A program made the translations under genes and the position numbers. Below the pieces are notes generated by a model. It did not search any database. It was not told the DNA's origin and worked only from the letters and a program-made list of their open reading frames with translations. From NCBI GenBank assembly GCA_964594865.1, contig CAZQMZ010000007.1, positions 1 to 45,729 on the forward strand: a stretch of 45,729 nt of DNA, given 5' to 3'. The number at the start of each line of letters is the position of its first letter. Positions within the stretch are counted from its first letter, which is position 1. Positions 32,549-39,884 of this stretch are shown here, piece after piece. This stretch comes from Caccovivens sp964594865. Its GTDB lineage: Bacteria; Bacillota; Clostridia; Christensenellales; UBA1242.

Positions 32549-32929
32549 ATGAAATACGAACCAGGAGCTGAAGTTATTTGGCGCGATAGAAAAAGATTTT
32601 TGGGCATGCCACTTTCATTCACGAGATACAGCCTTGTAAAAAAAGAAGGCGCTTGGATGAAGCTTTTTTCAAACATTGGATTGCTTTTTTCTGTGATTGA
32701 TGAAATCAACTTATACAGAGTTTGCGATTTGACTTTGCATCGCTCTTTGCTTGATAAAATTGTTGGCACCGGCACAATTATTGTGAAGAGCAGTGATAAA
32801 AGCAAACCTGTTCTTGTTCTCAAAAACATCAAAGAACCTTTCAAAGTGAGAGATATGCTTTCAACCCTTGTTGAAGAACAACGAAAACTGAACAATGTCA
32901 ATGTTGCTGAATTCCACGCACATAGATAA
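32549..32929 (+). CDS. Bacterial PH-domain protein
   Basis: The 126-residue protein resembles the small bacterial PH-like (bPH_2) family. A first strand set (GAEVIWRDRKRFLGMPLSFT, RYSLVKKEGAW) is followed by a DEINLYRVCDLTLHRSLLDK segment. GTGTIIVKSSDK then leads to a closing helix (FKVRDMLSTLVEEQRKL). Such proteins are small membrane-associated or regulatory domains of unknown partner. It has an AGGAGAAGG ribosome binding site and a terminator 38 nt downstream. I see no membrane span. Confidence 0.75.
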   Translation: MKYEPGAEVIWRDRKRFLGMPLSFTRYSLVKKEGAWMKLFSNIGLLFSVIDEINLYRVCDLTLHRSLLDKIVGTGTIIVKSSDKSKPVLVLKNIKEPFKVRDMLSTLVEEQRKLNNVNVAEFHAHR

Positions 32930-32966
32930 CAGTTCTAAAACAAAATCTCAATATTTCATAACCAAA

Positions 32967-33000
32967 ATCCGATCAAGTTATATCCCTTGTCGGATCTTTG
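32967..33000 (+). terminator. Terminator after the PH-domain gene
   Basis: ATCCGATCAAG and CTTGTCGGAT form a stem with one mismatch around an 8-nt loop, followed by a T-rich run. Confidence 0.75.
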
Positions 33001-33042
33001 TTTTTGATAATCTCAATTAAACAGTTTTTTGGTGAGGTAGGT

Positions 33043-33453
33043 ATGAACATTTATTTTACAGCATCCTGGTCAGATCTTGTGGACAACATTAATTTACCAA
33101 ATGATTACTCTTATTTTGAATATTTGTCATACGCTTTTTATTTCTTGCTTGCTGTGGCAGTGTTGTGTTTTGTAATTTCATTTTTTGTGGACAGAAGAAA
33201 AAAAGATAGAACAAATCGAACCTATCGCATTGTAAAAAGAGTGATTGCGGCTGTGTTAATTCTTCTTCCATTTGTTATAAATGCTTTTATTAAGCCTATT
33301 AGACTTTCTGAGACAACTGAAACAACTGCAATCATTTTAAATGTGCTAGCTATGTTTTTTCCTATCGGTGCAAGTGCAATTGTTTTCACGAACATAAAAA
33401 ACAAAGACGACAAAAATAAAATAAACCAAACCAATCCAGTGGATGATAAATAA
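33043..33453 (+). CDS. Hypothetical three-span membrane protein
   Basis: I start at the ATG at 33043, after GGTGAGGTAGG; the longer frame from 32998 overlaps the upstream terminator. The 136-residue protein has three membrane segments: FEYLSYAFYFLLAVAVLCFV (about 25-45), VIAAVLILLPFVINAFI (about 70-87) and AIILNVLAMFFPIGASAIVF (about 98-118). A charged loop and a Lys/Asp/Asn-rich tail follow. No family is recognised. The truncated small membrane gene follows 9 nt downstream, and similar pairs of tiny membrane genes are common. Confidence 0.65.
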   Translation: MNIYFTASWSDLVDNINLPNDYSYFEYLSYAFYFLLAVAVLCFVISFFVDRRKKDRTNRTYRIVKRVIAAVLILLPFVINAFIKPIRLSETTETTAIILNVLAMFFPIGASAIVFTNIKNKDDKNKINQTNPVDDK

Positions 33454-33462
33454 GGAAAAAAT

Positions 33463-33576
33463 ATGGATAATGATAATTTGAGAACTGTTGACCCAAACAA
33501 TCAACCTATGACTGTTTGGCAATGGATGTATACTTTGATTTTACTTGCCATACCAATTTCCTTTCTTTGGCTGTAA
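33463..33576 (+). pseudogene. Truncated small membrane protein gene at the cas1 junction
   Basis: The 37-codon ORF begins with DNDNLRTVDPNNQPMTVWQW after an AAGGAAAAA ribosome binding site. A membrane span starts (MYTLILLAIP) and then abruptly reads ISFLWL and a stop. I recognise the PMTVxQW-LLxLAIP opening of a family of small membrane proteins of Clostridia, which normally continue for a further 20-30 hydrophobic residues. From about 33556 the DNA is the reverse strand of cas1, so the gene was cut at the same point as cas1. The family recollection is from memory, but the strand switch is visible in the sequence. Confidence 0.65.
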
Positions 33577-33824
33577 TGCGAATAGTATGGTAAAAGATAT
33601 GCACACGGCAGATGTTTTTCATCACAAAAATAGACAATCACTTTGTTTTCAGCAAGCTTAGAAAGAGTGTAGGCGGTAATGTTTGATTGCAAATTTTCAA
33701 TCATGACACTGTTTATATCTTCAATAGGATAATCTTCCTCTTTCTCCAAATTTTTTAATCTAAGTTGATTGTTTTTGATGCTTATATGAGCCTCACTTCC
33801 AACAAAAATGTTGTAAATTGCCAT
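33501..33824 (-). pseudogene. cas1: Cas1 remnant (N-terminal beta domain only)
   Basis: The first about 88 residues match type II Cas1: ISIKNNQLRLKN, the PIEDINSVMIENLQSNITAY strand, and VIVYFCDEKHLPCAYLLPYY near residue 65-85. Normal Cas1 has about 290-300 residues with metal-binding Glu, His and Asp in the C-terminal half, all missing here. The frame then runs 15-20 codons antisense to a truncated membrane-protein gene and ends at 33501. The ATG overlaps the cas9 stop by 1 nt. No cas2 or csn2 follows in the window, so spacer acquisition from this locus is lost. Confidence 0.8.
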
Positions 33825-36800
33825 TATTTAAACTCCTTTCTCATCTCCTTTTCAACCTTGCGAATATTCCCCAAAATATCAACTTCATATTTTTCAAATA
33901 CACATAAATTTTGAATTCCACTTCTCGACCAATACCTGCCATCTATGGTTTCAAATGTTATTCCAGCAGTAGACCTATCAGCACCAACATAATAAACAAA
34001 AAGATTGTTCATATTAACTTTTTTCTTCTCGGCTTTCTTATCCAAAGGTAAAAAGTTGAAACCGTTATTATTTGATATTTTTATAAGGTCATTTTGAAAT
34101 AATGAAAATTTAAAGCTATATGTTTCGTCAATCTCTGGCCATTCATCTTCAACCTTATTACTTTTGCAAACCTTATTTGGCAATTTTTTGTTGTAATAGT
34201 CTATCGTATAGACAGGTATTAGATAAAACTTTCCTTGCTTTTCAAACACATCAACTCTGATCATTGAATCATTAGCCACAACACCACCATTTTTCTCAAT
34301 AAAAGCACTGGTTGAAGATTCCAATTTAACTTTTTTCACTTCATTCATAAACTTTCCAGATTTAGATGGTTTATAAAATGGTTCTTGGAATGCCTTCTTT
34401 GCATCTCCACCAAATTCAATCAATCTGTCACGAAGTGCCTTATATAACACAGGATCGTCATCAATAAATTTTTGTGGATAATTTTCAATTTCACCAAATT
34501 CGCCATTGGAAAGAGTCTTAATTTTCAAATTCTGAATTGATGTCTTTTTCAATACTGTCAACTTGCCCGGCTTTGAATTTAACAATTTCTTACTTCTAAC
34601 CATCTCTTCGTGCATAGCTCCCGTAACTTTGTGATTGACCATCCTGCTTACAAAAATTGGTTTTGTTGTGGCAATTTCCTCTTCTGTATATCCCAATTTT
34701 GCCAAAGTTTCATCATGTATTATGTCTTCCGTTCGAGCAAGAAGTTCCTCTTTGAAATTTGGATATGGCATTTGATAGTTTTCGCCAAATTCTTTTATTA
34801 TTGCTTCATCGTCAAAAATCTCTCCTGTAGACTTGTCCACAATAATGTTTTTGTCTTTAATTGTTCGTGAATTAAGCTTTTGAAGATACTTACTTACACG
34901 CATAATCATACCATTGTCAACACACCCAATGATGCAAGCATCAACGGCATGATGTTTGTCGTCCTCAAATCTGTTTTTAGGCAAACGCCATATTCTTCTC
35001 ATAAAGCTTGTCATACTGCCATTCACTGTTCTGACTGGTCGCTTGTTGTTTCCTTCAAAAACAAGGTGATTTTCAAAAAGATTTTTCATAAACTTTGAAA
35101 TATACCTTGTGTCATTAAGAGCACGACTGTTCAATTCTTCTTCCTCAGCTTTGGAAAGAGATTTCTTCAATAAACGAACCTTTTTCTTAAATGAAATTTT
35201 GTTGTTCGAATTTACGCGTTCCTCAAAATTTTTCCATTTTTTCTCATCATAACCAAAATACTCATAAGGAATTCTGTTTCCTTTCATTGCATTCTCGTTA
35301 CTTAAAACAAGAACTTTGTTTAAGTAACTATCGTCATAACAGCGACTATATGGAATTATATGATCAATCTGTGTGTTGTTATTAGATAAAATGTTTGCCA
35401 TAGAACCAAGAACTTTCAACAATTCGTTTCCGCTATAAAGACACTTACCATCCTGTTCTTCATAGAGCCTAAATTTCAAAACATCTTCACTTGTTGGCGA
35501 TAAAATTCCAAATTCTTCCTTTAATCTTGTTATTATTTCTTCTTTATTTTTTAAGTTGTTGTTTATTTCCTTTTCAAGTTTTTGTCGTTCTTTGAAAGAT
35601 TTGCTCATATCTCTTGCAAGTTCAACATAGATTGAAGTCGGCGAGCCATATTTGTCAATGATGGCATTGACAGTTTTTATAGTCTGAGAAACCGATCTTC
35701 TCACAACAGGCGAAGTTATATCTTCAATCTCCGGCAAAAGATTATATTTTAGTTTTTTCATTCTGTCGCCGAATTTCTGTTGTAAGCCCGCTTTTGACAC
35801 TGCGGTTGAGTAAATATCCCCTTGCTCCAAGTATGGAATTAAAAGTTTTAATGCTTTAACACTCAAATTGCCAAATTTGTTTGTGTCTAAACCTATAAGT
35901 TCGTCAAGTTTTTCTTTTGAAATGCTTTTTGTTAACTCATTTGCCTGTAATTCTCTCAAACGCCTATCATCCATCTTGTAGAGAGAAAAAATCTTTGCTA
36001 TTTCGTCAATAAGATCTTGATTTTCAATCGGATTATCAAGCTCTAAAACTTTTAAAACTTCATACGAAAATGGGCGCTTAAAGATAACCTTTCTTTTTTT
36101 ATCAAGTCCACTTTTTCCGGTTAAAATATCGTCATCACCAATATTTAAGATTTTTCGTATCTCATCACTTTTAACTTCCTTCAAAGATAAAAATGCATCA
36201 ATAAGTTTTTTACGCTGTTCTTCTGTGAGAGGCTGTCCGTTGATCTTAAAGTTGTTTATATCACATAGTGCTGTAAAATATTCATAACTGAAAGTGCCTT
36301 TTGAAGCCCGCTTTTCTTCCGGGAAAAAAGTACATTTTCCAACATTGAAACTAACACGATACTTGCTTGGAAAATCTGGTCCAACATCATAAGATTTTTG
36401 ATATGTAAAATAATGTTCCACTTTTTCAATAAACGTAGGTGTGATAAGCGAATTAAATTTTTGTTGAGTTTTTAATATTAGAGACAATTCTTTTAAAATA
36501 TCGTCGCGAAGAAGAGTGTTCTTGACACTATGTTCCTTGTTTCGTATGTGATAGACACGAAACTTTTTAATCTCATCACCTACAACTTTTTCCCTTTCTT
36601 CAAAATAATCAGGGCATTTATAAAACATTTCACCAACAGAGCGATAGTTTTTCACCTTCTCACTGTTAGCCTTTGCACCATCAACAGAAACTTTGTCATC
36701 TGCACTTACCTCACTCTTTCTGTTTGATTTGAAGCCTCTATGTTTAAAAATTGAGTAAAGCACTTGCGCAAGTTCCATATTAGACAATTTCCTGTCCAAA

Positions 36801-37105
36801 CTTTCCGCACGAAGTCTATAAACATCATTAGGAGAAAACTCAATCTCCTCGCCATTTAAAATGGTATTTTTAAGAAGATTTGACAATTTCAATAGTCGAA
36901 TTTTTCTTCGTCTTATGTTTCTTCTCATACCCCTTGCTTGTCTTCTTTGAACAGCTGGAGAATCACCCGTTTTTGGCACTTCTGCAGGCGTAAATTTTCT
37001 CACCCCTAAATTTTCAATATGGCACGGCTGTCCATTTTCGTCCAAACCAAGCACACACCAACCCACAGATGCAATACCAATATCCAATGCCAATCTATAT
37101 TTCAT
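33824..37105 (-). CDS. cas9: Cas9 endonuclease, type II-C-like
   Basis: I start at the ATG at 37105 (KYRLALDIGIASVGWCVLGL), after GGGGGAGGG. The longer 37138 frame would begin inside the tracrRNA terminator. The product has 1093 residues. Visible parts are RuvC-I with Asp8, the Arg-rich bridge helix (RRNIRRRKIRLLKL, about 60), RuvC-II SIYVELARDM (about 490), the HNH motif QIDHIIPYSRCYDD with its His (about 582) and RuvC-III KHHAVDACIIG (about 720). All catalytic residues seem intact. Size, and the absence of csn2 next to it, fit type II-C. It cuts DNA guided by crRNA:tracrRNA encoded just upstream. The PAM is unknown. Confidence 0.95.
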   Translation of the reverse strand: MKYRLALDIGIASVGWCVLGLDENGQPCHIENLGVRKFTPAEVPKTGDSPAVQRRQARGMRRNIRRRKIRLLKLSNLLKNTILNGEEIEFSPNDVYRLRAESLDRKLSNMELAQVLYSIFKHRGFKSNRKSEVSADDKVSVDGAKANSEKVKNYRSVGEMFYKCPDYFEEREKVVGDEIKKFRVYHIRNKEHSVKNTLLRDDILKELSLILKTQQKFNSLITPTFIEKVEHYFTYQKSYDVGPDFPSKYRVSFNVGKCTFFPEEKRASKGTFSYEYFTALCDINNFKINGQPLTEEQRKKLIDAFLSLKEVKSDEIRKILNIGDDDILTGKSGLDKKRKVIFKRPFSYEVLKVLELDNPIENQDLIDEIAKIFSLYKMDDRRLRELQANELTKSISKEKLDELIGLDTNKFGNLSVKALKLLIPYLEQGDIYSTAVSKAGLQQKFGDRMKKLKYNLLPEIEDITSPVVRRSVSQTIKTVNAIIDKYGSPTSIYVELARDMSKSFKERQKLEKEINNNLKNKEEIITRLKEEFGILSPTSEDVLKFRLYEEQDGKCLYSGNELLKVLGSMANILSNNNTQIDHIIPYSRCYDDSYLNKVLVLSNENAMKGNRIPYEYFGYDEKKWKNFEERVNSNNKISFKKKVRLLKKSLSKAEEEELNSRALNDTRYISKFMKNLFENHLVFEGNNKRPVRTVNGSMTSFMRRIWRLPKNRFEDDKHHAVDACIIGCVDNGMIMRVSKYLQKLNSRTIKDKNIIVDKSTGEIFDDEAIIKEFGENYQMPYPNFKEELLARTEDIIHDETLAKLGYTEEEIATTKPIFVSRMVNHKVTGAMHEEMVRSKKLLNSKPGKLTVLKKTSIQNLKIKTLSNGEFGEIENYPQKFIDDDPVLYKALRDRLIEFGGDAKKAFQEPFYKPSKSGKFMNEVKKVKLESSTSAFIEKNGGVVANDSMIRVDVFEKQGKFYLIPVYTIDYYNKKLPNKVCKSNKVEDEWPEIDETYSFKFSLFQNDLIKISNNNGFNFLPLDKKAEKKKVNMNNLFVYYVGADRSTAGITFETIDGRYWSRSGIQNLCVFEKYEVDILGNIRKVEKEMRKEFK

Positions 37106-37128
37106 AAGCCCTCCCCCATTTAAAAGAT

Positions 37129-37226
37129 AAGCCCGCAAGGACTTGCGAGCTTAGAGCTTTACGGGTTCCCGAAGGAAAATCCCATATTTTAGTAACCTTA
37201 TTTTCTTTGGTATGGTATAAAGTTAC
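37129..37226 (-). ncRNA. tracrRNA
   Basis: Between cas9 and the array, on the minus strand. The anti-repeat (37187-37220) pairs with the CRISPR repeat: 25 contiguous bases, a 2-nt bulge, then the seven of ACTAAAA. A first hairpin with GGG/CCC and TTCC/GGAA pairs follows (37158-37184). The last is a strong 10-11 bp hairpin AAGCTCGCAAG/CTTGCGGGCTT (37129-37152), followed by ATCTTTT as terminator. The start site is inferred from the promoter. Confidence 0.85.
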
Positions 37227-37232
37227 ATTATC

Positions 37233-37261
37233 AATGTAGCATAATTAGAAAATTTTGTCAA
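37233..37261 (-). promoter_or_regulatory. tracrRNA promoter
   Basis: TTGACA (37256-37261), a 17-nt spacer and TACATT (37233-37238) on the minus strand place the start near 37226, just before the anti-repeat. cas9 has no separate promoter I can see, so read-through of the tracrRNA terminator may feed cas9. Confidence 0.7.
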
Positions 37262-37443
37262 TTTTTTCTTTAACTTTTCAAAAAAATATTACTTAATGGT
37301 TAAATTAATAACTTTTTTACAATCGTCTCAAATAAAACAATCCAATTTATAACTCCAATTTAAAGTATAAATTTTTCAAAAAATGTAAATTTTATAACCC
37401 AAAATCGGCTCAAATTTTAATTTTTTTATAAAAATAAAACAAC

Positions 37444-37490
37444 AAAAAAGCCTTGGACCCCGCGAAATACCGCACATCTAAGGCTTTTTG
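37444..37490 (-). terminator. Terminator at the downstream end of the CRISPR array
   Basis: AAAAAGCCTT and AAGGCTTTTTT arms flank a 26-nt loop that contains an inner GCG/CGC pair. In the crRNA direction it follows the last repeat, whose -10 box would start a transcript ending here. Confidence 0.75.
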
Positions 37491-37500
37491 CAGTTTCCCT

Positions 37501-37734
37501 ATTATACCATACCAAAGAAAATAAGGGAACTAAAACAAATGGTATGTTTATATTTTTTGCTTTCTTATTATACCATACCAAAGAAAATAAGGGAACTAAA
37601 ACGATTAAGCCAACAGAGCCAAAACACAAATTATTATACCATACCAAAGAAAATAAGGGAACTAAAACTATTAAATTAAAAATTGCTAAACACATTCCAT
37701 TATACCATACCAAAGAAAATAAGAGAACTAAGAC
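37501..37734 (-). CRISPR. CRISPR array, four 36-bp repeats, three 30-bp spacers
   Basis: Repeats at 37501-37536, 37567-37602, 37633-37668 and 37699-37734. Repeats 1-3 are identical; the rightmost has two changes (G to A at position 26, A to G at 34). Spacers are all 30 bp. In the crRNA direction (minus) the repeat begins GTTTTAGTTCCC and ends TGGTATAAT, an extended -10 box. So each repeat can start transcription 6-7 nt inside the next spacer, as known for Neisseria type II-C arrays. Spacer targets cannot be determined here. A further identical repeat lies alone at 38402. Confidence 0.95.
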
Positions 37735-37922
37735 TTTTTTGTGGCTGCTGTTTTCTTGTCTGGAAAATTTTTTACGGCATAATTCTCACAACCCAAGGCG
37801 TCTTTTAAACTTCCATTTTTGCTATAAAATTGAATTCCATTTGATGTGGTGATTATATAATTTGACTGACGCTGATAATCTGTCCTGGCGCTCTCTGTCG
37901 TTTTTATTGACCTTGCGGATTT
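37728..37922 (-). pseudogene. Open-frame remnant running into the first CRISPR repeat
   Basis: A 64-codon frame with no start codon runs from 37922 to a TAG inside the degenerate fourth repeat. It contains YIITTSNGIQFYSKNGSL followed by KDALGCENYAVKNFPDKK, which is protein-like. It is interrupted upstream by TAA. I do not recognise the family. It suggests a decayed gene whose end was overrun by the array, or chance in AT-rich DNA. Confidence 0.3.
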
Positions 37923-37997
37923 TTATCTTTTTACTTTTCAAAATTTCTTCTTTTTTCGTGTTTTTTTCCTTATTTTTAGTTTTTTTAAAAAAAAGTA

Positions 37998-38118
37998 TTG
38001 ACTTTTTTGTTTGAATATGATACAATCACGTTGTTCTAAATGAACTACACAATTATTTGTGTAAGGCTTATGTTTTTAGAGCATAAGCATTTGAGCCGTA
38101 TGAATGGCTCTTTTTTTT
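37998..38118 (+). ncRNA. Putative structured small RNA A
   Basis: Promoter TTGACT (37998-38003), 17 nt, TACAAT (38021-38026). The predicted RNA starts near 38033 and holds four hairpins: GTTC/GAAC (38033-38045), ACACAA/TTGTGT (38047-38062), GCTTATG/CATAAGC (38066-38088) and the terminator GAGCC/GGCTC (38093-38110) with eight T. About 86 nt long. No ORF with a ribosome binding site. The T-run meets the stop codon of the opposing open frame at 38117. Confidence 0.65.
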
Positions 38119-38380
38119 ATTTTCGTTTTTTAAATTTATTTAACTGTTTAACATTATGTTGTTTTGTCATAGCTTTTTTAAAGATTACATCTCTAATTTT
38201 TTCAACTTTATCATGTGGGACATCCATATTTTTGTGATTTTCTTTGAATTTTTCATTCACTTGAATAGGGTTCCCTTCGTTGTCTTCTATCTCTAAGTAA
38301 TGTTTAAAATAAGTTTTTTTTGCCTGTCTTTTTGTTTTTATAACCTCCCAACTCTGTTCGGTTTTTGCCTTGCGTTGTAG
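38117..38380 (-). pseudogene. Remnant of a small basic protein gene
   Basis: An open frame of 87 codons on the minus strand, ending with VKQLNKFKKRK and TAA. It includes EQSWEVIKTKRQAKKTYFKH and then YLEIEDNEGNPIQVNEKFKE, clearly protein-like. There is no ATG near its beginning, and TAA at 38381-38383 closes the frame, just left of the orphan CRISPR repeat. I do not recognise the family. It is likely the 3' part of a gene whose start was lost when the repeat region was rearranged. Confidence 0.45.
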
Positions 38381-38401
38381 TTAATGGCACAACTGCTAAA
38401 T

Positions 38402-38437
38402 ATTATACCATACCAAAGAAAATAAGGGAACTAAAAC
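38402..38437 (-). repeat. Orphan CRISPR repeat
   Basis: A single 36-bp repeat identical to array repeats 1-3, 667 bp to the right of the array. It keeps the TGGTATAAT -10 box. No second repeat occurs within a spacer length on either side. Confidence 0.95.
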
Positions 38438-38507
38438 AGCTTCCAACGAAACAATTTTCATTGATTTTGAATTTTTCTCCTTATTTTTAGTTTTTTTTAA
38501 AAAGGTA

Positions 38508-38667
38508 TTGACTTTTTATTTGAAATTGCGTATAATATTATTGATTAACCTAGAGTTAATTATTTAAATAAGTCGCTCTTATTTAAATCTTGGCTGAAAT
38601 GCCATGTAGGCTGAGTGAGGACGCTCACTAACAGGATGTTGAACTCGGGAAACTGAGTTCTTTTTTT
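38508..38667 (+). ncRNA. Putative structured small RNA B
   Basis: Promoter TTGACT (38508-38513), 17 nt, TATAAT (38531-38536). The RNA from about 38543 has five hairpins: ATTAAC/GTTAAT (38544-38560), a perfect 11-bp ATTTAAATAAG stem (38562-38588), TGGC/GCCA (38591-38604), AGTGAG/CTCACT (38614-38629) and the terminator GAACTC/GAGTTC (38641-38660) followed by seven T. About 125 nt. The 50 bp upstream and through the -35 box nearly repeat those of RNA A. Confidence 0.7.
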
Positions 38668-38902
38668 CTTCCTTTAATTGATAAAAATAAAGAAACAATT
38701 TTTTGTTTAATTTCATATTATTTACTCATTTTAGTTTCAAACCATCCCAGCATATAAAAAAATATAGAAAGCAACCTTTTTTATACATAAAACGAATTAA
38801 ACAACATCAAAACTAAATTTTAATAATAAAAATCCACGGGTAAAACCCTTTGTTCTAGCGGACGCGTAAACGCGTAGCCTACTGTGCGAATCGCGAACCG
38901 CT

Positions 38903-39331
38903 TTATTTTCTCTTAAATGGGTCCACTATTTCTTGCATTGTCATTTGCTCTATTCTTTTGTCTTCTTTTAATTGGTTCGCGATATACTCCTTTATCTTTT
39001 TCGTGTTCTTCCCTACTGTATCTACATAATACCCTGTGCACCAAAATTCCCTATGCCTATACTTTAATATTAGGTTTGTGAACCTTTGATATATTAATAC
39101 TGTGCTTTTCCCTTTTAAATATCCCATAAATCCCGCCAAAACTAAGTGTGGCGGGGTTTCTACAAGCATATGTACATGGTCTTTACATATCTCCGCTTCT
39201 ATAATGTTAACTTGTTTCCATTCGCACAATCGCCTTAGAATTGCACACACTTTCCTTCTATACTTAGGTGCAAATACTATATGATACTTGCAATTCCAAG
39301 TCGAATGTGCTAAACTATTTGTGTCATGCAT
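38903..39331 (-). CDS. tnpA: IS200/IS605-family Y1 transposase TnpA, with an internal deletion
   Basis: The 142-residue protein shows WNCKYHIVFAPKYRRKV, the HUH motif in CKDHVHMLVETPP, GYLKGKSTVLI and FWCTGYYVDTVGKN with the catalytic Tyr. It acts as a dimer on single-stranded DNA hairpins. After KYRRKV the sequence goes directly to CAILRRLCEW. Typical IS200 TnpA has about 10 more residues there, so an in-frame deletion in the first helix is likely and activity is doubtful. The ribosome binding site CAGGAG is inside a hairpin (39343-39391), the known control of IS200 translation. Confidence 0.9.
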   Translation of the reverse strand: MHDTNSLAHSTWNCKYHIVFAPKYRRKVCAILRRLCEWKQVNIIEAEICKDHVHMLVETPPHLVLAGFMGYLKGKSTVLIYQRFTNLILKYRHREFWCTGYYVDTVGKNTKKIKEYIANQLKEDKRIEQMTMQEIVDPFKRK

Positions 39332-39342
39332 GACAAAAATCT

Positions 39343-39391
39343 CCTGTGTTAAAAATATTTAGTGTAGGCTACGAAGATATTTTAACACAGG
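39343..39391 (-). promoter_or_regulatory. tnpA leader hairpin hiding the ribosome binding site
   Basis: The arms CCTGTGTTAAAAATAT (39343-39358) and ATATTTTAACACAGG (39377-39391) form a 15-bp stem with one bulge. The stem includes the CAGGAG ribosome binding site of tnpA, so translation is repressed, as known for IS200. Confidence 0.8.
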
Positions 39392-39454
39392 AAGTTTTTT
39401 ATGTAAAGGTTAACCTCTTTTGAACCACGGGACTATCCCGTGGTTTTCTGTAAC

Positions 39455-39577
39455 AAAAAAAGAAGAAGTCATAAAGACTTCTTCAAATCGGGTTCACTGT
39501 TTAACAGCCATATATAGGAAAACAAAAAGTAATGCTATATACGTTGTTATTATACACAATATTAACAAAAAAGTCAA
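39455..39577 (-). ncRNA. Putative structured small RNA C
   Basis: Promoter TTGACT (39572-39577), 17 nt, TATAAT (39549-39554) on the minus strand. The RNA from about 39542 has a 7-bp stem from TATATAG and CTATATA (near 39540 and 39516) and a perfect 9-bp terminator GAAGAAGTC/GACTTCTTC (39462-39484) followed by seven T. About 88 nt. No ORF with a ribosome binding site. Confidence 0.65.
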
Positions 39578-39621
39578 TACTTTTTTAAAATAATAAAAAA
39601 GTCTAATAAATGAGGTGAAGT

Positions 39622-39884
39622 ATGAAAGTTAAAAATCAAAAAGAAACAAAGCGTAATGAGTTTAGAAAAAACAAAGTAAGCGGACATCCAGCTTACAAGG
39701 AGTAAAGAATATTAAACTTGGACAGAATCCAAATCCTAATGATAAAAAAGGAGCTTATATTAAGCCAAAAAGTGAACAATTAAAAGAGAATAAATTTGCA
39801 AAACAACTATACAAAGGTTGGAAATTCACAGAAAAAGATAAGGCAAAAATTGAAAAAGTTATAAATAAAAAAGTACGAAAATAA
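39622..39884 (+). pseudogene. Small basic protein gene with internal deletion and frameshift
   Basis: An ATG at 39622, after GAGGTGAAG, opens a frame of 27 codons (KVKNQKETKRNEFRKNKVSG then HPAYKE) ending at 39705. In the +2 frame the sequence continues GVKNIKLGQNPNPNDKKGAY, then IKPKSEQLKENKFAKQLYKG, ending KKVRK at 39884. I recall intact small proteins with HPAY...GVKNIKL...NPNPNDKK in this order, so about 15-20 residues and the frame were lost at about 39695. The second part has no start of its own. Function unknown; it is next to RNA D, whose terminator meets this stop codon. Confidence 0.6.

Larger units (their letters stand above)
38834..39445 (-). mobile_element. IS200-type element (tnpA only)
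   Basis: About 610 bp holding one Y1 transposase gene. At 39423-39445 a perfect hairpin of AACCACGGGA and TCCCGTGGTT arms marks the left end. At 38834-38840 CCACGGG recurs near the right end, followed by a branched element (AGCGG 38857-38861 pairing with CCGCT 38898-38902, with an inner ACGCG/CGCGT hairpin). IS200/IS605 elements have subterminal hairpins and no inverted termini, as here. Exact ends are estimates. No tnpB is present. Confidence 0.75.

Noticed and set aside
33501..33824. A short functional Cas1-like protein
   Set aside because: The catalytic half is absent, and the last 15-20 codons are the reverse of another gene.
36998..37138. The longer cas9 start at 37138
   Set aside because: It would start inside the tracrRNA terminator and has no ribosome binding site; the ATG at 37105 has GGGGGAGGG.
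37426..37713. Open frame with repeated VLVPLFSLVWYN
   Set aside because: It is the translation of the CRISPR repeats; no ribosome binding site and the unit equals the 36-bp repeat.
38590..38740. Minus-strand ORF opposite RNA B
   Set aside because: About 45 codons read back through the RNA hairpins with no ribosome binding site; likely chance.
38834..39445. A TnpB/omega RNA unit in the IS element
   Set aside because: No tnpB reading frame or RuvC motif is present; the right-end branched DNA fits IS200 ends better than an omega RNA.
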